Positions 27,787 to 37,278 are shown, counted from the stretch's first letter. The stretch is 64,000 nt of DNA from Halovulum marinum (GCF_009697225.1 NZ_WIND01000001.1:124001-188000), one strand, 5' to 3'. Notes: generated by a model from the letters alone, not told the origin. Translations and numbers: made by a program.

Positions 27787-28749
27787 TCAGGCGACGAGCG
27801 CCTTCGAGCCCATGTCCAGGTACTTGCGCCGCCGCAGCCGGATCAGCTCGTCCGCCGGCAGTTCGCGGACCTCGTCCAGCAACTTCGGCAGCGCCTTGCG
27901 CACCGCCTCGATCGTGGCGCGGCGGTCGCGCTGCGCGCCGCCCAGCGGCTCCTTGACGATGCGGTCGATCACGCCCAGCTGCTCCAGGTCCTGCGCCGTC
28001 AGGCGCAGCGCCTCGGCGGCCTCGCGCATCTTCTCGGCGTCCTTCCACAGGATCGAGGCGCAGCCCTCGGGCGAGATCACCGAGTAGACCGAGTGCTCCA
28101 GCATCGCCAGCCGGTCGGCGGTGGCGAAGGCCACGGCGCCGCCGGAACCGCCCTCGCCGGTGATCACCGAGACCAGCGGCACCTTCAGATTGAGACATTT
28201 CTCGGTCGAACGGGCGATGGCCTCGGCCTGGCCCCGTTCCTCGGCGCCCTTGCCGGGATAGGCGCCGGGCGTGTCGATCAGGGTGATCACCGGCAGCCCG
28301 AAACGGTCGGCGAGGTCCATCAGCCGGATCGCCTTGCGATAGCCCTCGGGGCGGGCCATGCCGAAGTTGCGATCCAGCCGCGAGCGGGTGTCGGAGCCCT
28401 TCTCGAGGCCGATCACCATCACCGGCGCGTCGTCGAGCCGCGCCAGCCCGCCCATCACCGCGTGGTCGTCGGCGAAGTTGCGGTCGCCGGCCAGCGGCGT
28501 GTAATCGGTGAACAGCGCGTCGATGTAGTCGATGCAGTGCGGCCGGTCCGGGTGCCGCGCGACCTGGCATTTCTGCCAGGGGGTGAGGCTGCCGTAGAGT
28601 TCCTTCAGCAGCGCGGCGGCCTTCTTGTCCAGCGCCTTGGCCTCGGCCTCGACGTCCATGCCGTCGTTGGTGCGGGCCATCGCGCGCAGTTCCTCGGCCT
28701 TGCCCTCGATCTCGGCCAGGCCCTTTTCGAATTCAAGGTATGCGTGCAT
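27787..28749 (-). CDS. accA: Acetyl-CoA carboxylase carboxyltransferase subunit alpha
   Basis: With AccD it transfers the carboxyl group from biotin to acetyl-CoA, making malonyl-CoA for fatty-acid synthesis. The 320-residue protein starts [22 protein letters not shown] and has [57 protein letters not shown] and [43 protein letters not shown], the oxyanion and carboxybiotin-binding core of AccA. Length is standard. The ribosome site upstream of 28749 is weak. accD is not in the window. Confidence 0.97.
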   Translation of the reverse strand: MHAYLEFEKGLAEIEGKAEELRAMARTNDGMDVEAEAKALDKKAAALLKELYGSLTPWQKCQVARHPDRPHCIDYIDALFTDYTPLAGDRNFADDHAVMGGLARLDDAPVMVIGLEKGSDTRSRLDRNFGMARPEGYRKAIRLMDLADRFGLPVITLIDTPGAYPGKGAEERGQAEAIARSTEKCLNLKVPLVSVITGEGGSGGAVAFATADRLAMLEHSVYSVISPEGCASILWKDAEKMREAAEALRLTAQDLEQLGVIDRIVKEPLGGAQRDRRATIEAVRKALPKLLDEVRELPADELIRLRRRKYLDMGSKALVA

Positions 28750-28837
28750 GCGGTGCGTCGGTCCCGGTCAGTTGCGTGACGGCACATATGACCCGCGACG
28801 GCCGCGATTGCAACGGCGCGCGGGGCGGTCGGGACGC

Positions 28838-29692
28838 TCAGGGGCGGCGGGCGGCGAACAGGTTGATCCGCGCCGGAACCGACAGCGCCCCGTCCGGGGC
28901 GAGGTAGCCGGCCAGCGCCGCGCGCAGCGCGTCGGCGATGGCATGGCGGTCCTCGGCGCTGCCGTCGCGCTCGCGCAGCAGCCGCCCGGCCGGGCCGAGC
29001 TGGGTCATCAGCGGCAGCGCCGCGTCGATCCCTCCGGGGTGGGTCAGGTGCAGATCATGCGCCGTGCCGCGGACGTCCGCGTACCCGGCAGCGCGCAGGA
29101 TCGCCTCGACCCGCGCGATGTCGGCGAAGGCCATCGGCCCCGGCGCATGCGGATCGCCCGGCGCCTCGGGGCCCAGCCGCTGCTGCGCGATCCGCTGCGG
29201 CAGCCGGAACCACGGGTTGCCGGCGTAGCCGGCCCAGCACGCCAGCGCGATCCGGCCGCCCGGCTTCAGCGTGCCGCGCAGCGTGCGGTAGCCGTCCACC
29301 GGATCGGCGAAGAACATCGCCCCGAAGCGCGAGACCAGCAGGTCGTGCGCCGCCGGCGGCAGACCGGCGTCGGCGGCGTCGCCCTGCACGAAGCGGACGT
29401 TGCCGACCCCGGCCTCGAGGCTGTCGCGAATCGCCCGCTCGACCATCAGCGGCGACAGGTCCAGCCCCAGCACGGACCCGCCCGGCGCCACCGCCGCCGC
29501 GAAGGTGCGGCTGGTGGCCCCGGCGCCGCAGCCCAGATCGAGCACCGCCTCGCCCGGCGTCGGCGCCGCCGCATCCAGCAGCAGCCCGTCCACCGGCGCG
29601 AAGAAGACGTCGAGCGCGGCGGTGTGGCGCAGCCAGGTCTCGCCCGGCTTGCCGGACCAGAATTCGCGCTGGCCGCTGTTGTCCTGGCTCAT
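28838..29692 (-). CDS. Class I SAM-dependent methyltransferase
   Basis: A 284-residue methyltransferase of unknown substrate. Motif I is VLDLGCGAGATSRTFAAAV, motif II GSVLGLDLSPLMVERA and motif III FVQGDAADAGLPPAAHDLLVSRFGAMFFADP, followed by LRGTLKPGGRIALACWAG. The SRFGAMFF and downstream PWFRLPQRIA segments recall the UbiE/SmtA-like family with broad small-molecule substrates. ATG 29692 is chosen because GGGGGAACAGC precedes it. A short tandem repeat of GGTCAC units (29751-29776) lies between it and the upstream mcl1 gene, whose end is about 130 bp away. Confidence 0.85.
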   Translation of the reverse strand: MSQDNSGQREFWSGKPGETWLRHTAALDVFFAPVDGLLLDAAAPTPGEAVLDLGCGAGATSRTFAAAVAPGGSVLGLDLSPLMVERAIRDSLEAGVGNVRFVQGDAADAGLPPAAHDLLVSRFGAMFFADPVDGYRTLRGTLKPGGRIALACWAGYAGNPWFRLPQRIAQQRLGPEAPGDPHAPGPMAFADIARVEAILRAAGYADVRGTAHDLHLTHPGGIDAALPLMTQLGPAGRLLRERDGSAEDRHAIADALRAALAGYLAPDGALSVPARINLFAARRP

Positions 29693-29750
29693 GCTGTTCC
29701 CCCGCCGCTTCCCTGCCCCACGCGTGCCACGCGCGCGCCCGCGCGCCATA

Positions 29751-29776
29751 GTTCACGGTCACGGTCACGGTTCACG
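29751..29776 (+). repeat. Short tandem repeat upstream of the methyltransferase gene
   Basis: GTTCACG-GTCACG-GTCACG-GTTCACG, four near-identical 6-7-nt units. Regularly spaced half-sites could bind a regulator, but a neutral microsatellite is equally likely. Confidence 0.5.
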
Positions 29777-29821
29777 ATAGCGCCTGGCGCGGCGGACGAA
29801 AGGGAAAGCGTGGGCTTTGCC

Positions 29822-30781
29822 CTAGGGCGCGATCACTTCGGCCTGGCGGACGATCACCCTGGCCTGGCGCACCGAGGCGATGTCGACCAGCCGGCCCTTG
29901 TAGACCGCGGCGCCGGCGCCCTCGGCCTCGGCCCGCTCCATCGCCGCGAGGATCTCGCGCGCCTCGGCCACGGCGGCGTCGGACGGGGTGAACACCGCGT
30001 TCGCGGCGGCGACCTGGGCGGGGTGGATCGCCCATTTGCCGACCATGCCCAGGGTGGCGGCGCGGCGCGCCTGCGCCTCGAAGCCGGCTTCGTCCGAGAA
30101 GTCGCCGAACGGGCCGTCGACCGGCAGCACGCCGTGGGTACGGCAGGCGGCGACGATCGCCGCCGTCACCCCGTGCCACGGGTCGGCCCAGTGCCGCGCG
30201 CCGTCGGGGGCGAGCATGTAGTAGTCCTGCTGGGTGCCGCCGATGCCGGTGGTGGCCATGCCCATCGATGCCGCGAAATCGGCGGCACCGAGGCTCATCG
30301 CCTCGAGCCGCGGCGACGCGGCGGCGATCTGCCCGACATGGGCGAAGCCGGCGGCGGTCTCGATGATCACCTCGAAGGCGACCGGCCTGGTGCGGCCCCT
30401 GGCGGCCTCGATCGCCGAGACCAGCGCATCGACGGCGTAGACATCCGCGGCGCAGCCGACCTTGGGGATCATGATCCGGTCCAGCCGGTCGCGGCCCTGC
30501 TCCAGCAGATCCACCACGTCGCGGTACCAGAACGGGGTGTCGAGGCCGTTGATCCGGACCGACAGCGTCTTGCGGCCCCAGTCGACGTCCCTGGTGGCGG
30601 CAATCACGTTGGCCCGCGCCTGGTCCTTGTCGCCGGGGGCGACGCTGTCCTCGAGGTCGAGGTTGATCACGTCGGCGGCCGAGGCCGCCATCTTCGGAAA
30701 GATCGCCGGGCGCGAGCCGGGACCGAACAGCTGGCAGCGGTTCGGTCGGGCGGGCGGCGCGGGCTGGACTCGGAAGCTCAT
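29822..30781 (-). CDS. mcl1: L-malyl-CoA/beta-methylmalyl-CoA lyase
   Basis: Cleaves beta-methylmalyl-CoA to glyoxylate and propionyl-CoA, and condenses or cleaves malyl-CoA, in the ethylmalonyl-CoA pathway. The 319-residue chain reads MSFRVQPAPPARPNRCQLFGPGSRP, then KMAASAADVINLDLEDSVAP, SVRINGLDTPFWYRDVVDLLEQ, AFEVIIETAAGFAHVGQI and GTQQDYYML. It closely follows my memory of Rhodobacter Mcl1 almost residue for residue. The metal-binding Glu and Asp are in FEVIIE and the PVDGPFGDFSD segment. ATG 30781 has AAGGATC upstream. It lies 78 bp downstream of the Bcr/CflA gene. Confidence 0.94.
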   Translation of the reverse strand: MSFRVQPAPPARPNRCQLFGPGSRPAIFPKMAASAADVINLDLEDSVAPGDKDQARANVIAATRDVDWGRKTLSVRINGLDTPFWYRDVVDLLEQGRDRLDRIMIPKVGCAADVYAVDALVSAIEAARGRTRPVAFEVIIETAAGFAHVGQIAAASPRLEAMSLGAADFAASMGMATTGIGGTQQDYYMLAPDGARHWADPWHGVTAAIVAACRTHGVLPVDGPFGDFSDEAGFEAQARRAATLGMVGKWAIHPAQVAAANAVFTPSDAAVAEAREILAAMERAEAEGAGAAVYKGRLVDIASVRQARVIVRQAEVIAP

Positions 30782-30859
30782 CGACAGATCCTTGCGCAAC
30801 TAAATTTCACGGCGTTGTGTCAAGGGATCACGATGTTTCGCGCGGATGTCAACGACGGA

Positions 30860-32110
30860 TCACAGCGGATCGCCGCCCTGCGCCTCGACGACGCGGGCCC
30901 GGAGCACGACGTAGACCGAGGCGGCGATGCCCATCGACAACGTCGCCAGCATCATCAGCAGCAGCGGCCACGCGCCGGAGCCCGGCCCCAGCAGCGCGCC
31001 GGTGATCGCCGACAGCGCCGCGCCGCCGCCGATCATCAGCGCGCCGCCCAGCCCCGAGGCCGAGCCCGCCAGGTGCGGTCGCACCGACACCATGCCGGCG
31101 TTGGCGCTGGGCAGGGTCAGGCCGTTGCCCAGACCCACCAGCAGGATCGGGCCGAACAGCGACAGCGGCGTCTGGATGCCCACCAGGAACAGCGCGCAGG
31201 CGATCACCATCCCGGCGACCGCGGTCACCGAGCCCATCATCGCCATGCCGTTGATGCCGATCGACTCGGCGTAGCGCCCGGACAGCCCGTTGCCGATCAT
31301 GTAGCCCACCGCGATCAGGCCGAAGTAGAGGCCGGTCTCGCCCGGGGTCATGCCCAGCACCCGGCTGGCGACGTAGGGCGCGCCGCCGAGGAAGGCGAAA
31401 AACCCGCCCGAGGCGAAGGCGGCGATCAGCGCATAGCCCCAGAACCGGCGCGAGCGCACCAGCTCGGGATAGCTGCGGAACTGCTCGCCGAAACTGGCCG
31501 AGCGGGTGCGGTTGGTCTCGCCCATGTCGAGATAGACGATCGCGCTGACGCCCAGGCCGAACAGCAGCGTGAAGATGAAGGTCGACTGCCAGCCGAAGGT
31601 CTCGCCCAGGATGCCGCCCAGCACCGGGCCCACCATCGGCACCAGCGACATGCCCATCGTGACGTAGCCGATCATCGAGGCAGCCTTGTCCGCGCTGACC
31701 ATGTCGCGCACCACCGCGCGGCTGAGCACGATGCCGGTGGCCACGGTCGCCTGGATCATGCGGAACACCAGGAAGGTGACGATGTTAGTCGACAGGATGC
31801 ATGCCACCGTCGCCACCAGGAAGATCGCCAGTCCCGCCAGCATCACCGGCCGCCGCCCGTAACGGTCCGACAGCGGCCCGACCACCAGCTGCAGCAGCGC
31901 GGTCACCCCCAGATAGGCCGACACTGCCAGCTGCACCAGCGCGTAGTCGGTCTGGAAAAACGCCGCCATCGCCGGCAGCGTCGGCAGGAAGATGTTCATG
32001 TTCAGCGCGCCGAGCCCGGCGATCAGGACCAGCGTAAGCACGCGCGGCGCGGTGGCGCGGTCCAGCCAGATCGACGGGGGCGCAGCGGAAGGATCGGCAA
32101 TTTTCGTCAT
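30860..32110 (-). CDS. Bcr/CflA-family MFS exporter
   Basis: A 416-residue drug/proton antiporter-type transporter with about 12 membrane helices. The N-terminal helix region ALNMNIFLPTLPAMAAFFQTDYALVQLAVSAYLG and the MFS loop GPLSDRYGRRPVMLAGLAIF are typical of Bcr/CflA, as is FRMIQATVATGIVLSRAVVRDM. Substrates could be bicyclomycin, chloramphenicol-like drugs or sulfonamides, but none can be assigned. It is downstream of the MalY/PatB-like gene on the same strand with a 114-bp gap and probably shares no function with mcl1 below it. Confidence 0.9.
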   Translation of the reverse strand: MTKIADPSAAPPSIWLDRATAPRVLTLVLIAGLGALNMNIFLPTLPAMAAFFQTDYALVQLAVSAYLGVTALLQLVVGPLSDRYGRRPVMLAGLAIFLVATVACILSTNIVTFLVFRMIQATVATGIVLSRAVVRDMVSADKAASMIGYVTMGMSLVPMVGPVLGGILGETFGWQSTFIFTLLFGLGVSAIVYLDMGETNRTRSASFGEQFRSYPELVRSRRFWGYALIAAFASGGFFAFLGGAPYVASRVLGMTPGETGLYFGLIAVGYMIGNGLSGRYAESIGINGMAMMGSVTAVAGMVIACALFLVGIQTPLSLFGPILLVGLGNGLTLPSANAGMVSVRPHLAGSASGLGGALMIGGGAALSAITGALLGPGSGAWPLLLMMLATLSMGIAASVYVVLRARVVEAQGGDPL

Positions 32111-32224
32111 AGAAACGGCTTTCGGGGCCCGGAGACGGGCAAAGGCAATGTGTCCGGCCGGAAATCGGCCGGAGGTTCAAGCTGGCCCCGATCGCCCGGA
32201 CGTGCAAGCCCGGCCGTCGCGCAC

Positions 32225-33400
32225 CTACCGCAGATCGGCGAAGGCGTGCTCCAGCCGCTCCAGCGCGTCGTCGACCAGCCCGCGGCGGGTGCCAAGGTTG
32301 AACCGCAGCCAGTTCTCGCCGCCCTTGCCGAAGCTCGGCCCCTCGTTCACCGCGATGCGCGCCTCTTCCTTGACGCGGCGGGTGAATTCCTCGCGCGTCA
32401 TGCCGGTGACCGAGAAGTCGACCCAGGCCAGGTAGGTGGCGTCGAGCGGCATGCAGCGTATGCCCGGCAGCGCGTTCACCCGCTGCTCGAACGTGCGACG
32501 GTTGTCGTCGAGATAGGGGATCAGCGCGTCGAGCCAGTCGGCGCCGTGCGCGAAGGCGGCGGTGCACATCATCGCCGCCGCCCGGTTCAGCCCCAGCCCC
32601 GCGGCCGACAGCGCGTGCGCCACCTTGCGCCGCAGCGGCGCGTGCTCGATCACGATCTGGCCGATCAGCGCGCCGTTGATGCCGAAGGTCTTCGCCGGCC
32701 CCACCAGGGTGATCAGCCGGTCCTCGATCCCCGGCACCGCCAGCGCCGTCATCCGGTGCCGGTGGCCCGGATAGACCAGGTCCATGTGCACCTCGTCGGA
32801 CAGCAGCAGCAGGTCGTGGCGCACGCAGAACGCGCCCAGCGCGCGCAACTCGTCCCCGGACCAGACACGACCGCCGGGATTGTGCGGCGAGCACAGGATC
32901 AGCATCCGCTCGCTGCCGTCGAGCTGCGCCGCCAGCGCGTCCAGGTCCATCCGGTAGCGCCCGTCCTCGAGCGCCAGCTCGCTCTGCACGACGCGGCGGT
33001 CGTTCGCGGCGACGATCCGGTGGAAGGCATGGTAGACCGGGGTGAACAGCACCACGCCGTCGCCCGGCGCGGTCAGCCCCTGCAGGCACATCGCCACCGC
33101 CGAGACCAGCCCCGGCGCCGACAGCACCCAGTCGGGCTGCGTATGCCAGCCGTGGCGCGATTCGAGCCAGCCGGTCACCGCGGCCCTGTAGGCCCGGTCG
33201 TCGCCGAAATAGCCGTGGACGCCGTGCTCGGCCAGCGCGCGCAGCGTGGCGTTCACCGCCGGCGGCGCCTCGAAATCCATGTCGGCGACCCACATCGCCA
33301 GCCCGTCGTCCGGCGACACGCCGGTCGCGGCCAGCATGTTGTCCCATTTGGAGGTGTTGGTCCGGCGCCGGTCGATCGGCCTGTCGAAGTCGAAGGTCAT
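32225..33400 (-). CDS. MalY/PatB-family PLP-dependent C-S lyase
   Basis: A fold-type I PLP enzyme of about 391 residues, likely a cystathionine beta-lyase or other cysteine-conjugate lyase. Motifs are TSKWDNM, MWVADMDFEAPPAV, SAPGLVSAVAM, LILCSPHNPGGRVWSGDEL, LLLSDEVHMDLVYPGHRH (PLP-binding Asp) and the Schiff-base lysine in LVGPAKTFGINGA. Start is uncertain: ATG 33400 (MTFDFDRPIDRRRT) gives the family N-terminus; ATG 33415 adds five residues. Neither has a strong ribosome site. Divergent from def across about 100 bp. MalY-like regulation of transcription is possible but not shown. Confidence 0.88.
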   Translation of the reverse strand: MTFDFDRPIDRRRTNTSKWDNMLAATGVSPDDGLAMWVADMDFEAPPAVNATLRALAEHGVHGYFGDDRAYRAAVTGWLESRHGWHTQPDWVLSAPGLVSAVAMCLQGLTAPGDGVVLFTPVYHAFHRIVAANDRRVVQSELALEDGRYRMDLDALAAQLDGSERMLILCSPHNPGGRVWSGDELRALGAFCVRHDLLLLSDEVHMDLVYPGHRHRMTALAVPGIEDRLITLVGPAKTFGINGALIGQIVIEHAPLRRKVAHALSAAGLGLNRAAAMMCTAAFAHGADWLDALIPYLDDNRRTFEQRVNALPGIRCMPLDATYLAWVDFSVTGMTREEFTRRVKEEARIAVNEGPSFGKGGENWLRFNLGTRRGLVDDALERLEHAFADLR

Positions 33401-33504
33401 GCGGGTGGGATCCATCTGATGTACGTCGTCAACCTAACGCCCCGCACCGCGCCCGCAACCCCGCGCGCTTGCAGCGGCGCGCCGGATCGCCTAAGTGCCT
33501 GCGC

Positions 33505-34023
33505 ATGACGCTGAGGCCCATCCTGATCCATCCCGATCCGCGCCTGCGCAAGGTCGTCCCGCCCGTGGAAACGGTGGACGACGAGGTGCGCAAGCTGGCC
33601 GCGGACATGCTCGAGACGATGTACGACGCGCCCGGCATCGGTCTGGCCGCGCCGCAGATCGGCGTGCTGCGCCGGATGTTCACCATGGACTGCGAGCGGG
33701 ACGAGCCCGGCGCCGCGCCCACGGTCTGCATCAACCCCGAGATCACCTGGACCTCGGACGAGATCGTCACCTCGGAAGAGGGCTGCCTGTCGATCCCCGA
33801 CTACTACGCCGACGTCGACCGGCACGAGAAGATCCGCATGTCGTACCTGGATGAGAACGGCGTGCTGCAGGAGCGCGAGTTCGACGGCCAGTGGTCTATC
33901 TGCGCCCAGCACGAGCTGGACCATCTGAACGGCAAGCTGTTCATCGACTATCTCAGCCCGGTACGCCGGACGATGGTCACCCAGAAGATGAAGAAGCTGA
34001 AGAAGGAGCGCGCCCGCGGCTGA
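33505..34023 (+). CDS. def: Peptide deformylase
   Basis: Removes the N-formyl group from nascent proteins. The 172-residue enzyme starts at ATG 33505 (MTLRPILIHPDPRLRKV). All three motifs are intact: GIGLAAPQIG (44-53), EGCLSIP with metal ligand Cys94, and QHELDH with His136, Glu137 and His140. An earlier in-frame start at 33469 gives a non-homologous leader. It is followed 19 bp later by a deformylase-like paralogue and then fmt, the enzyme that adds the formyl group, so the three form one operon. Confidence 0.96.
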   Translation: MTLRPILIHPDPRLRKVVPPVETVDDEVRKLAADMLETMYDAPGIGLAAPQIGVLRRMFTMDCERDEPGAAPTVCINPEITWTSDEIVTSEEGCLSIPDYYADVDRHEKIRMSYLDENGVLQEREFDGQWSICAQHELDHLNGKLFIDYLSPVRRTMVTQKMKKLKKERARG

Positions 34024-34042
34024 CCCGCGGGCGTCCGGTCCC

Positions 34043-34552
34043 CTGCCCCGCCCCTACCTCATCTGGCCCGACAAGCGCCTGTCGCAGGTCGCGGCGCCCG
34101 TCGCGGCGGTGGACGACGCGGTGCGCGCGCTGTGGGACGAGATGCTGGAGGCGATGTACGCCATGCCCGGCGTCGGCCTTGCGGCGCCGCAGCTGGGCGT
34201 CGGCCTGCGCGTGGTGGTGGTCGACGCCGGCGCCGACCGCAAGCCGCTGCGCATGGCCAACCCGAAGATCCTGGAATGGTCGCTGGAGACCGAGGCGGGA
34301 CAGGAGGGCAGCCCGAACCTGCCCGGGCTCCGGGCCGAGGTGATCCGCCCGTGCGATGTGACCGTGCAATGGCTGGACGAGACCGGCGCGCGCCGCGAGC
34401 GGCACCTGACCGGTCTTTGGGCGCGATCCCTGCAGCACCAGGTCGACCACCTCGAGGGGCGGCTGTTCATCGACCGGCTGGGTCCGGTCAAGCGGCGGAT
34501 GCTGCTGCAGAAGCACGCCAAGCGGCAACGCGCGGCGAAAAGGAGCGGCTGA
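34043..34552 (+). CDS. Peptide deformylase-like protein, catalytic residues replaced
   Basis: A 169-residue paralogue of Def: [29 protein letters not shown] (43-52), EGSPNLPG and QHQVDHLEG. The metal-ligand Cys is Ser90 and the catalytic Glu of HExxH is Gln133, so deformylase activity is unlikely; the fold and both histidines remain. I recall similar EASPNLPG and HQIDH forms from Rhodobacteraceae, so this is a conserved divergent subgroup, not a broken gene. No ATG, GTG or TTG precedes the conserved N-terminus: the frame is open from 34001 and the first GTG (34109) would delete it. CTG 34043 is the best start. The stop overlaps fmt as TGATG. Confidence 0.8.
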   Translation: MPRPYLIWPDKRLSQVAAPVAAVDDAVRALWDEMLEAMYAMPGVGLAAPQLGVGLRVVVVDAGADRKPLRMANPKILEWSLETEAGQEGSPNLPGLRAEVIRPCDVTVQWLDETGARRERHLTGLWARSLQHQVDHLEGRLFIDRLGPVKRRMLLQKHAKRQRAAKRSG

Positions 34553-35484
34553 TGCGCTTGATCTACATGGGAACCCCGGAGTTCGCCGTGCCCGCGCTCG
34601 ACACGCTGCATGCGGCGGACCACGAGATCGCCTGCGTCTACACCCAGCCGCCGCGCCCGGCGGGCCGGGGCAAGAAGCCGCGCCCGTCGCCGGTGCAGGC
34701 CCGCGCCGAGGCGCTGGGTCTGCCGGTGCGCCACCCCGCCAGCCTGAAAGGCGCCGAGGCGCAGGCGGACTTCGCGGCGCTGAACGCGGAGCTGGCCGTG
34801 GTCGCGGCCTACGGGCTGATCCTGCCGCGTGCGATCCTCGACGCGCCGGCGCAGGGCTGCCTGAACATCCACGCCTCGCTGCTGCCGCGCTGGCGCGGGG
34901 CGGCGCCGATCCACCGGGCGATCATGGCCGGCGACACCGAGACCGGCGTCTGCATCATGCGGATGGAGGCGGGGCTCGACACCGGCCCGGTGCTGGCGCG
35001 CCGCGCCACGCCGATCGGTGCCGAGGAGACCACCGGCGAGCTGCACGACCGGCTGGCGCGGATCGGCGCGGCACTGGTGGCCGAGACGCTCGCCGCGCTG
35101 CCGCTGCCGGAGGTGCCACAGCCCGAGGACGGCGTCACCTACGCCGCCAAGATCGACAAGGCCGACGCGCGGATCGACTGGACCCGGCCGGCCGACGAGG
35201 TCGCCCGGCAGATCCGCGGCCTTGCCCCCTTCCCCGGCGCCTGGACCGAGGCCGGCGGCGAGCGCATCAAGCTGCTCGGCGCGCGTCCGGCGAACGGCGC
35301 CGGCGCCCCCGGCACCGTCCTTGCCGGGCTGACCGTCGCCTGCGGCACCGGCGCGGTCGAGATCACCCGCGCCCAGCGCGCCGGCCGCGCGGCGCAGGAC
35401 GCCGACAGCTTTCTGCGCGGGTTGGCGCTGCCCGCGGGCACGACGCTGGGCCGAGCGGTTCCGCCGCCGGCGCGCAGCCGCTAG
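34552..35484 (+). CDS. fmt: Methionyl-tRNA formyltransferase
   Basis: Formylates initiator Met-tRNA using 10-formyl-tetrahydrofolate. The 310-residue protein begins [19 protein letters not shown] and contains [34 protein letters not shown] and the [22 protein letters not shown] block, which together carry the catalytic Asn, His and Asp. The C-terminal domain ([30 protein letters not shown]) is complete. The ATG shares its A with the TGA of the deformylase-like gene. The tail after residue 295 is Pro/Arg-rich and poorly conserved-looking. Confidence 0.97.
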   Translation: MRLIYMGTPEFAVPALDTLHAADHEIACVYTQPPRPAGRGKKPRPSPVQARAEALGLPVRHPASLKGAEAQADFAALNAELAVVAAYGLILPRAILDAPAQGCLNIHASLLPRWRGAAPIHRAIMAGDTETGVCIMRMEAGLDTGPVLARRATPIGAEETTGELHDRLARIGAALVAETLAALPLPEVPQPEDGVTYAAKIDKADARIDWTRPADEVARQIRGLAPFPGAWTEAGGERIKLLGARPANGAGAPGTVLAGLTVACGTGAVEITRAQRAGRAAQDADSFLRGLALPAGTTLGRAVPPPARSR

Positions 35485-35513
35485 ACTGGCCGCCGGGCAA
35501 CGGGGGACGCGAC

Positions 35514-35729
35514 ATGGGATTTCTGCTGCTGATGGCGCTGGGCGCGGTGGTCGGGCTGATCGGCGACCGGGCGATGGAGCTGCGCATCGGCTCCGGCCTG
35601 GCGGCGGCGCTGGGTGCGGGCGGCGCGCTGGTCGGCTATGCGGTGCTGTGGCTGGGCCTGTGGCTGCTGGGCGCCTTCGTCGGCCTGCTGGGCGCGATCC
35701 TCGGCGCGCTCGGCGCGCTGTGGCTATGA
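35514..35729 (+). CDS. Small membrane protein, Gly/Leu-rich, unknown function
   Basis: A 71-residue protein with two or three hydrophobic segments (FLLLMALGAVVGLIGDR, GLAAALGAGGALVGYAVLWLGLWLLGAFVGLLGAILG). The glycine-rich helices recall GlsB/YeaQ small membrane proteins but no signature is certain. GGGGGACGCGAC precedes ATG 35514. It follows fmt by 29 bp and may be the last gene of that operon. A hairpin separates it from the convergent rnhA. Confidence 0.6.
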   Translation: MGFLLLMALGAVVGLIGDRAMELRIGSGLAAALGAGGALVGYAVLWLGLWLLGAFVGLLGAILGALGALWL

Positions 35730-35753
35730 ACCCGGTTCCGCGAACGCTGAGCC

Positions 35754-35779
35754 GCGCGGGCCGGATCCGCCGGCCGCGC
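35754..35779 (+). terminator. Terminator-like hairpin between convergent genes
   Basis: GCGCGG(G)CCGG at 35754-35764 pairs with CCGGCCGCGC at 35770-35779, a 10-bp stem with one bulge and a 5-nt loop. It lies in the 70-bp gap between the small membrane protein gene and rnhA. There is no T-run. Confidence 0.35.
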
Positions 35780-35799
35780 CCTGCGCCGGCCCCGGAGCC

Positions 35800-36258
35800 T
35801 CAGCCCGCGCGCTTGAACGGCGCCATGCCGCCCCGGGCCAGCTCGTCCGCGCGCTCGTTCTCGGGGTGGCCGGCGTGGCCCTTGATCCAGTCCCAGGTGA
35901 CGTCGTGGGCGCGGGCGGCCTCGTCCAGTTCGCGCCACAGCTCGGCGTTCTTCACCGGCTTCCGCGCCGCGGTCTTCCAGCCGTTGCGCTTCCAGCCGTG
36001 TACCCATTTGGTGATGCCGTCGCGGACATAGGTGCTGTCGGTGACGATCCGCACCGCGGTGGGCTTGCCGAGCGCACGCAGCGCCTCGATCGCGGCGGTC
36101 AGCTCCATCCGGTTGTTGGTTGACAGCGCCTCGCCGCCGGACAGCTCGCGCTGCTTGATCACCCGCTCGCCGTCGCGCGCCTGCAGCACCACGCCCCAGC
36201 CGCCGGGGCCGGGATTGCCGGAACAGGCGCCGTCGGTATAGGCCACGATCTCAGCCAT
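35800..36258 (-). CDS. rnhA: Ribonuclease HI
   Basis: Degrades RNA in RNA-DNA hybrids. The 152-residue protein starts [25 protein letters not shown], with catalytic Asp9 in YTDG. The Glu in [13 protein letters not shown], the Asp in [12 protein letters not shown], the basic protrusion [18 protein letters not shown], and the His and Asp of [17 protein letters not shown] complete the active site. ATG 36258 is inside the 3' end of the upstream methyltransferase gene (8-bp overlap), making it the last of four overlapping genes from ispH. Confidence 0.96.
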   Translation of the reverse strand: MAEIVAYTDGACSGNPGPGGWGVVLQARDGERVIKQRELSGGEALSTNNRMELTAAIEALRALGKPTAVRIVTDSTYVRDGITKWVHGWKRNGWKTAARKPVKNAELWRELDEAARAHDVTWDWIKGHAGHPENERADELARGGMAPFKRAG

Positions 36259-36850
36259 GGGCGAGGGCCTGCACATACAGCGTCAGCACCGGCTTGCCGT
36301 CGAACAGCCGCCCGGTGCCGTGGTCGTAGTCCGGCATCTCGAAGCCGTTCGCGGCCAGAAGTTCGGTCATCTCGTCCTCGCGGAAGGGGCAGAACAGGCA
36401 GCCGCGCTCGTCGCGCCAGTCGACGGGGCCCTTGAGCACCGACAGGAACAGCGGCGCGCCGGGGCGCAGCGCGGTGCCCATGCGCTCGAAGATCGCGGCG
36501 CGGTCGGCGCGGTCGGCGTGGTGCAGCGCGTCGGCGCACCAGATCCCGTCGTAGCGCTGGCGCACCGAGAGCGTGCGGAACACCGCGCGCCGCGCCGCGA
36601 CGCCGTGGCGGCGGGCGGCCTCGGCAATCATGCCCTCGCTGGCGTCGGTGGCGTCGGCGCGAAAGCCCCTGGCCGCCAGCGCCGCCGCCGCCCAGCCGGT
36701 GCCGCAGCCGTAGTCCAGCACCCGGCCGCCGTCCGGCAGCAGCGCCGCGAAGGCCTCCAGCCGGACGTGGTCGGCCTGCGCCTCGGCGTGATCGCCGAAG
36801 GCGCGTGCCTCGGCGTCGTAATAGGCCATGGTAGCGGGATCCGCGCTCAC
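36251..36850 (-). CDS. Class I SAM-dependent methyltransferase
   Basis: A 199-residue methyltransferase of unknown substrate. GTG 36850 is chosen because it overlaps the stop of the upstream DUF3429 gene as GTGA; ATG 36829 ([17 protein letters not shown]) is the alternative. Motif I is [19 protein letters not shown], then [17 protein letters not shown] and FDGI-like [25 protein letters not shown]. The cysteine-bearing [36 protein letters not shown] segment is characteristic of a family seen beside rnhA. Part of the ispH operon. Confidence 0.85.
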   Translation of the reverse strand: MSADPATMAYYDAEARAFGDHAEAQADHVRLEAFAALLPDGGRVLDYGCGTGWAAAALAARGFRADATDASEGMIAEAARRHGVAARRAVFRTLSVRQRYDGIWCADALHHADRADRAAIFERMGTALRPGAPLFLSVLKGPVDWRDERGCLFCPFREDEMTELLAANGFEMPDYDHGTGRLFDGKPVLTLYVQALAHG

Positions 36851-37278
36851 GCAAGCGCCCCGGCGATCAGGCAGATCAGCACCACCGCGGTCAGCGGCAG
36901 CCGCAGCCGCAGCCACCAGGCGGGGCCGAGGCCGCGCGCCACCGACACCGCGTCGAGCAGCATCAGTACGACGAAGCCCGCGATCAGCGCCTCGATCGCG
37001 TCGGCGGCGAAGTTCGCGCCGAACGCCCACAGCGCCGGGATCGCCGACAGGCCCAGCGCCAGCCAGCCGGCGCGCGCCGCCTGCGCGGCAAAGCCCCACA
37101 GGCAGCCGCCCATGAACGCCAGGATCGCCGCACCGTAAGTCTGCAGGACCAGCAGCCCGGTGAACGGGTTCGAGATGCCGGGCATCAGCCCCCAGGCCGC
37201 CAGCGCGCCGGCGGCGAAAGGCAGCAGCCCCGCCACGCCCAGCGCCGCGGCGGGCAGCGGCACCCGCGCGCCGGCCAT
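36847..37278 (-). CDS. DUF3429 family membrane protein
   Basis: A 143-residue inner-membrane protein with about four helices ([76 protein letters not shown]). The YGAAILAFMGGCLWGF motif is the DUF3429 hallmark. Function is unknown. Its ATG overlaps the ispH stop as ATGA and its TGA overlaps the methyltransferase GTG, so it is coupled on both sides. Confidence 0.85.
   Translation of the reverse strand: MAGARVPLPAAALGVAGLLPFAAGALAAWGLMPGISNPFTGLLVLQTYGAAILAFMGGCLWGFAAQAARAGWLALGLSAIPALWAFGANFAADAIEALIAGFVVLMLLDAVSVARGLGPAWWLRLRLPLTAVVLICLIAGALA

Noticed and set aside
28625-33508. A 1627-codon open frame on the plus strand
   Set aside because: It is antisense to accA, the methyltransferase, mcl1, the exporter and the MalY/PatB gene, is full of Arg/Gly/His low-complexity sequence and has no domain. 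High GC makes stop-free antisense frames common.
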